Positions 62,001-64,000 of a stretch of DNA of 64,000 bases are shown one piece after another. The notes below the pieces were generated by a model that did not search any database, was not told the origin of the DNA, and saw nothing but the letters and a program-made list of their open reading frames with translations. A program made the translations under genes and the position numbers. This DNA is from Arthrobacter sp. 35W. Its GTDB lineage: Bacteria > Actinomycetota > Actinomycetes > Actinomycetales > Micrococcaceae. The stretch spans positions 1,735,247 through 1,799,246 of the forward strand of contig NZ_KI519455.1 of assembly GCF_000482545.1 (NCBI RefSeq), in the 5' to 3' direction. How positions within the stretch are numbered: the stretch's first letter is position 1; the number at the start of each line of letters is the position of its first letter.

Positions 62001-62830
62001 TGACCTACATGGCAGAGGATCCGGTCAACCGCGGTTGGCACCACAACCAGATCACCTTCTCCATGGTCTATGCCTTCACCGAGAACTTCCTGCTGCCGAT
62101 CAGCCATGACGAGGTGGTGCATGGCAAGGGATCCATGCTGGCCAAGATGCCCGGCGACCGCTGGCGCCAGCTGGCCAACCTGCGCGCCTACCTCGCCTTC
62201 CAGTGGGCACACCCGGGCAAGGCCCTGATCTTCATGGGCACCGAGTTTGGCCAGGAATCCGAGTGGAGCGAGGCCTACGGACTGGACTGGGGGCTGGCCG
62301 ACATGCCGGGCCACCACGGTGTCCAGTTGCTGGTGAAGTCCCTGAATGAGACCTACCGGTCCACGCCGGCACTCAGTGATCTGGACAACACCCACGAGGG
62401 GTTCACCTGGATCAACGGCGGCGACACCGAGCACAACGTCCTCTCCTTCATCCGCTGGGACAAGGACGGCAACCCGCTGGTGGCAGTCATCAACTTCGGT
62501 GGCAACCCGCACCATGACTACCGCCTGGGCCTGCCCCTGGTGGGGGAGTGGACGGAAGCGTTGAACACCGACGACGCCGAGTTCGGCGGCTCCGGTGTGG
62601 GCAATGGCGGCGCCGTCATTGCCACAAAGCAGGATTGGGATGGGCAGCCGGCCTCGGCCGCGATCAGCCTGCCGCCTCTTGGCGCCCTGTACCTGGTGCC
62701 TTCAAAGACAGCGCCGAAGACCAAGACCACGGCGAAGACCAAAGCGACAGCACAGCCGAAGGCCGCACTGAAGGCACCGGCGAAGGCCAAACTGGCAACC
62801 GAGCCGAAGACCAAGCCGGCTGCCAAGTAG
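59048..62830 (+). CDS. glgB: Maltokinase (Pep2/Mak) fused to 1,4-alpha-glucan branching enzyme GlgB
   Basis: A 1260-residue bifunctional protein. Residues 1 to about 475 are a maltokinase that makes maltose-1-phosphate: N-terminal cap LLCRWLPAQRWYPAKG, then the aminoglycoside-kinase-like site IHGDLHLGQWL (Asp337) and LLDFEGEPL (Asp372). Residues of about 500-1215 are GlgB: CBM48 VKGDFNNWDGRMN, GLRVDAVASMLY (nucleophile Asp900), TIAEESTAFPG (Glu953) and SHDEVVHGKGSM. In-frame ATGs at 60491 and 60509 mark the join. The last 40 residues are a Lys/Ala/Pro/Thr tail. GTG 59048 overlaps treS (GTGA). The fusion should hand maltose-1-phosphate production and branching to one polypeptide beside GlgE. 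Confidence 0.93.
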   Translation: MNPTPPFPQPLPQPLAELLCRWLPAQRWYPAKGVDAVLTPRQLESTAVLELADPAGLAALVIHVVALDTGTRTEYLQLPMSLRPEPVEHLAGALIGTLEDPLLGTRWVYDGVHDQAFIGAWLDVLAGTREASGLAGDATAELSAAHQSGQLPASRVLSGEQSNSSVLVPHPAQPLMVKFYRTVHPGTNPDVELGRALSDAGCEDVPAMLGSASGVWSTPSGPVSGTLAVVHRFVPDADGGWELALSAALDNTDFSAQAQALGRATARVHQALLAALGAHSPTAAESTAMVEAIVGRLRWAWAECGAAVGPFDAHLEGVIDRLRAVEELPPLQRIHGDLHLGQWLAAPAGSAPDGSPSGGGTDAQARRWLLLDFEGEPLRPIADRSHEDLALRDVVGMLRSFDYAAGTGANTGAAAGSWAQRAEDAFLAGYGTSQSARAGKGSALFMALWLDKALYEVVYEQRNRPGWVHIPVAGVRAAFLSMESGAQMAQNTPTPLPVDQAVLASVAEGTYYAPHSVLGAHLDDDGNVTFRTLRHLAESVVVLLDGGVRLPMVHELGGIFTAVAPAAVAGHVPDYRLEVAYTGVPAAVVDDPYRYLPTVGEVDLHLIAEGRHETLWTVLGAHVQRYHSILGDVRGVSFAVWAPNAQAVRVKGDFNNWDGRMNAMRSLGSSGIWELFIPDAEVGACYKFEIRANHGGWVEKADPMAYGTQVPPLTASRVVESNYAFTDQEWMATRAATDPQNAPMSVYEVHLGSWKLGLSYTELATELVDYVKWMGFTHVELMPVAEHPFGGSWGYQVTSYFAPTSRFGHPDEFRFLVDALHKAGIGVIMDWVPAHFPKDDWALARFDGQALYEHADPRLGEHPDWGTLIFDFGRNEVRNFLVANALYWIEEFHIDGLRVDAVASMLYLDYSREDGQWSPNRHGGRENLEAMSFLQEMNATVYKRNPGAITIAEESTAFPGVTAPTSGGGLGFGLKWNMGWMHDSLTYMAEDPVNRGWHHNQITFSMVYAFTENFLLPISHDEVVHGKGSMLAKMPGDRWRQLANLRAYLAFQWAHPGKALIFMGTEFGQESEWSEAYGLDWGLADMPGHHGVQLLVKSLNETYRSTPALSDLDNTHEGFTWINGGDTEHNVLSFIRWDKDGNPLVAVINFGGNPHHDYRLGLPLVGEWTEALNTDDAEFGGSGVGNGGAVIATKQDWDGQPASAAISLPPLGALYLVPSKTAPKTKTTAKTKATAQPKAALKAPAKAKLATEPKTKPAAK

Positions 62831-62865
62831 AAGGCCGGCCAACAGGCCAACCCCAGTGGTTGGCG

Positions 62866-62907
62866 GGGCGGGGGAGGGGCCACAGAGCCCTTCCCCCGCC
62901 CGGTTTT
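62866..62907 (+). terminator. Terminator of glgE-treS-glgB
   Basis: A 14-bp GC stem with one wobble (62866-62879 with 62888-62901) is followed by GGTTTT. It begins 35 bp after the stop. Confidence 0.88.
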
Positions 62908-62934
62908 GTCTCCGGGGCAAAGTGGTGCTAGAGT
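62906..62934 (+). promoter_or_regulatory. Possible distal rRNA promoter
   Basis: TTGTCT (62906-62911), 17 nt, TAGAGT (62929-62934). The -35 overlaps the T run of the glgB terminator. The 62831-63339 gap otherwise holds only rRNA control signals. Confidence 0.5.
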
Positions 62935-63057
62935 AGGTAACCCGCCGAGCGAACAGTTCGGAGGGAAAATCCAACACACCGAAGTTCTAACCAGCTTTGT
63001 TGTGTGCCTCATGCTTGAGCGAATCAAAAACGCTGAAGCCGGGCAGGAAAAGCCGAT

Positions 63058-63087
63058 TTGACTTCATGGAAGTTGATCGGGTAAGCT
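63058..63087 (+). promoter_or_regulatory. Proximal rRNA promoter
   Basis: TTGACT (63058-63063), 18 nt, TAAGCT (63082-63087). It is the best sigma-70-type match in the leader. Confidence 0.65.
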
Positions 63088-63162
63088 TGAAAAGTTGCTC
63101 CGGCACTGATCGCCGCGGAAACCGTGATGGTTTCCAGGATGTGCGTGTTGGCCGGAAGCTCC

Positions 63163-63183
63163 TGTTGTTTGAGAACTCAATAG
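63163..63183 (+). promoter_or_regulatory. rRNA leader boxA-type antitermination element
   Basis: TGTTGTTTGAGAACTCAATAG is the standard antitermination signal ahead of actinobacterial 16S genes; the core spans 63166-63178. Confidence 0.7.
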
Positions 63184-63339
63184 TGTGCCAAGTTTTATTG
63201 ATACCAATCATTTATTAATTGGTTATCTGGACCGTTGGCCCCACCCCCGTGGTGGCGGCGGTCCGTTTAGCTGGTTTCAAATTTAGTGCACCACCACCTG
63301 CTCCTTTTCCGGGCGGTGGGGGTGTGTCTGTAATAAACA

Positions 63340-64000
<661 letters not shown>

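Overview
The window comes from a high-GC actinobacterium, almost certainly a Micrococcaceae member of the Arthrobacter group. The partial 16S rRNA at the right edge reads as Arthrobacter-type. The gene content agrees: a Bpa proteasome activator ending in GQYL, CarD, SenX3-RegX3, the GlgE pathway, LAXTG-type wall anchoring and DUF2516. About fifteen genes have a TANNNT hexamer exactly 6 nt before the start codon and no Shine-Dalgarno, the signature of leaderless transcripts in actinobacteria.

Layout. (1) 1-5.2 kb: the tail of a lactonase-like amidohydrolase, then a ribose-type sugar ABC operon (ATPase, permease, lipoprotein) and a convergent FadR-type GntR repressor; shared GATGTTT operators flank the unit. 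(2) 5.2-17.2 kb: housekeeping and accessory genes, including two tRNA-Ser, an S9 peptidase, an FAD protein coupled to a GNAT enzyme, an ion channel, a quinone reductase, a methyltransferase, a flavin monooxygenase, Bpa and a ferritin. (3) 17.2-27.2 kb: a catabolic locus around a PucR-type regulator. One arm has a TPP 2-oxoacid enzyme, an aldehyde dehydrogenase and a 1003-residue protein joining a YtcJ-like amidohydrolase to an M20 amidase. The other has an MHS transporter, RidA and an RraA-like protein lacking the family's catalytic Arg. (4) 27.2-29.0 kb: an IS3-type element beside tRNA-Thr. (5) 29.2-39.4 kb: a secreted peptidase, holB-tmk, a trans-sulfuration enzyme, gpmA, phoU and senX3-regX3 with a PHO box. 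(6) 39.6-45.2 kb: a 1608-residue wall-anchored GH35 beta-galactosidase and a lipoprotein. (7) 45.5-50.0 kb: carD-ispD-ispF-cysS-rlmB. (8) 50.0-62.8 kb: glgX, glgP, glgE, treS and a maltokinase-GlgB fusion, that is, alpha-glucan synthesis from trehalose plus turnover. (9) 62.8-64.0 kb: rRNA leader and the first ~660 nt of 16S.

How the parts work together. The glycogen block is a near-complete circuit: TreS makes maltose, the kinase domain makes maltose-1-phosphate, GlgE polymerises it, GlgB branches, and GlgP and GlgX degrade. The 17-27 kb locus looks like import, ring or amide opening, imine clean-up, 2-oxoacid decarboxylation and aldehyde oxidation of a nitrogenous substrate; the substrate is unknown.

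The points most worth a second look are the hydrolase fusion and its retained internal ribosome site, the RraA-like protein without Arg, the maltokinase-GlgB fusion, two hairpins whose arms covary, the GntR operator palindromes, the PHO box, and the leaderless promoter pattern, which also corrects several start codons. No CRISPR array, prophage or replication origin was seen.
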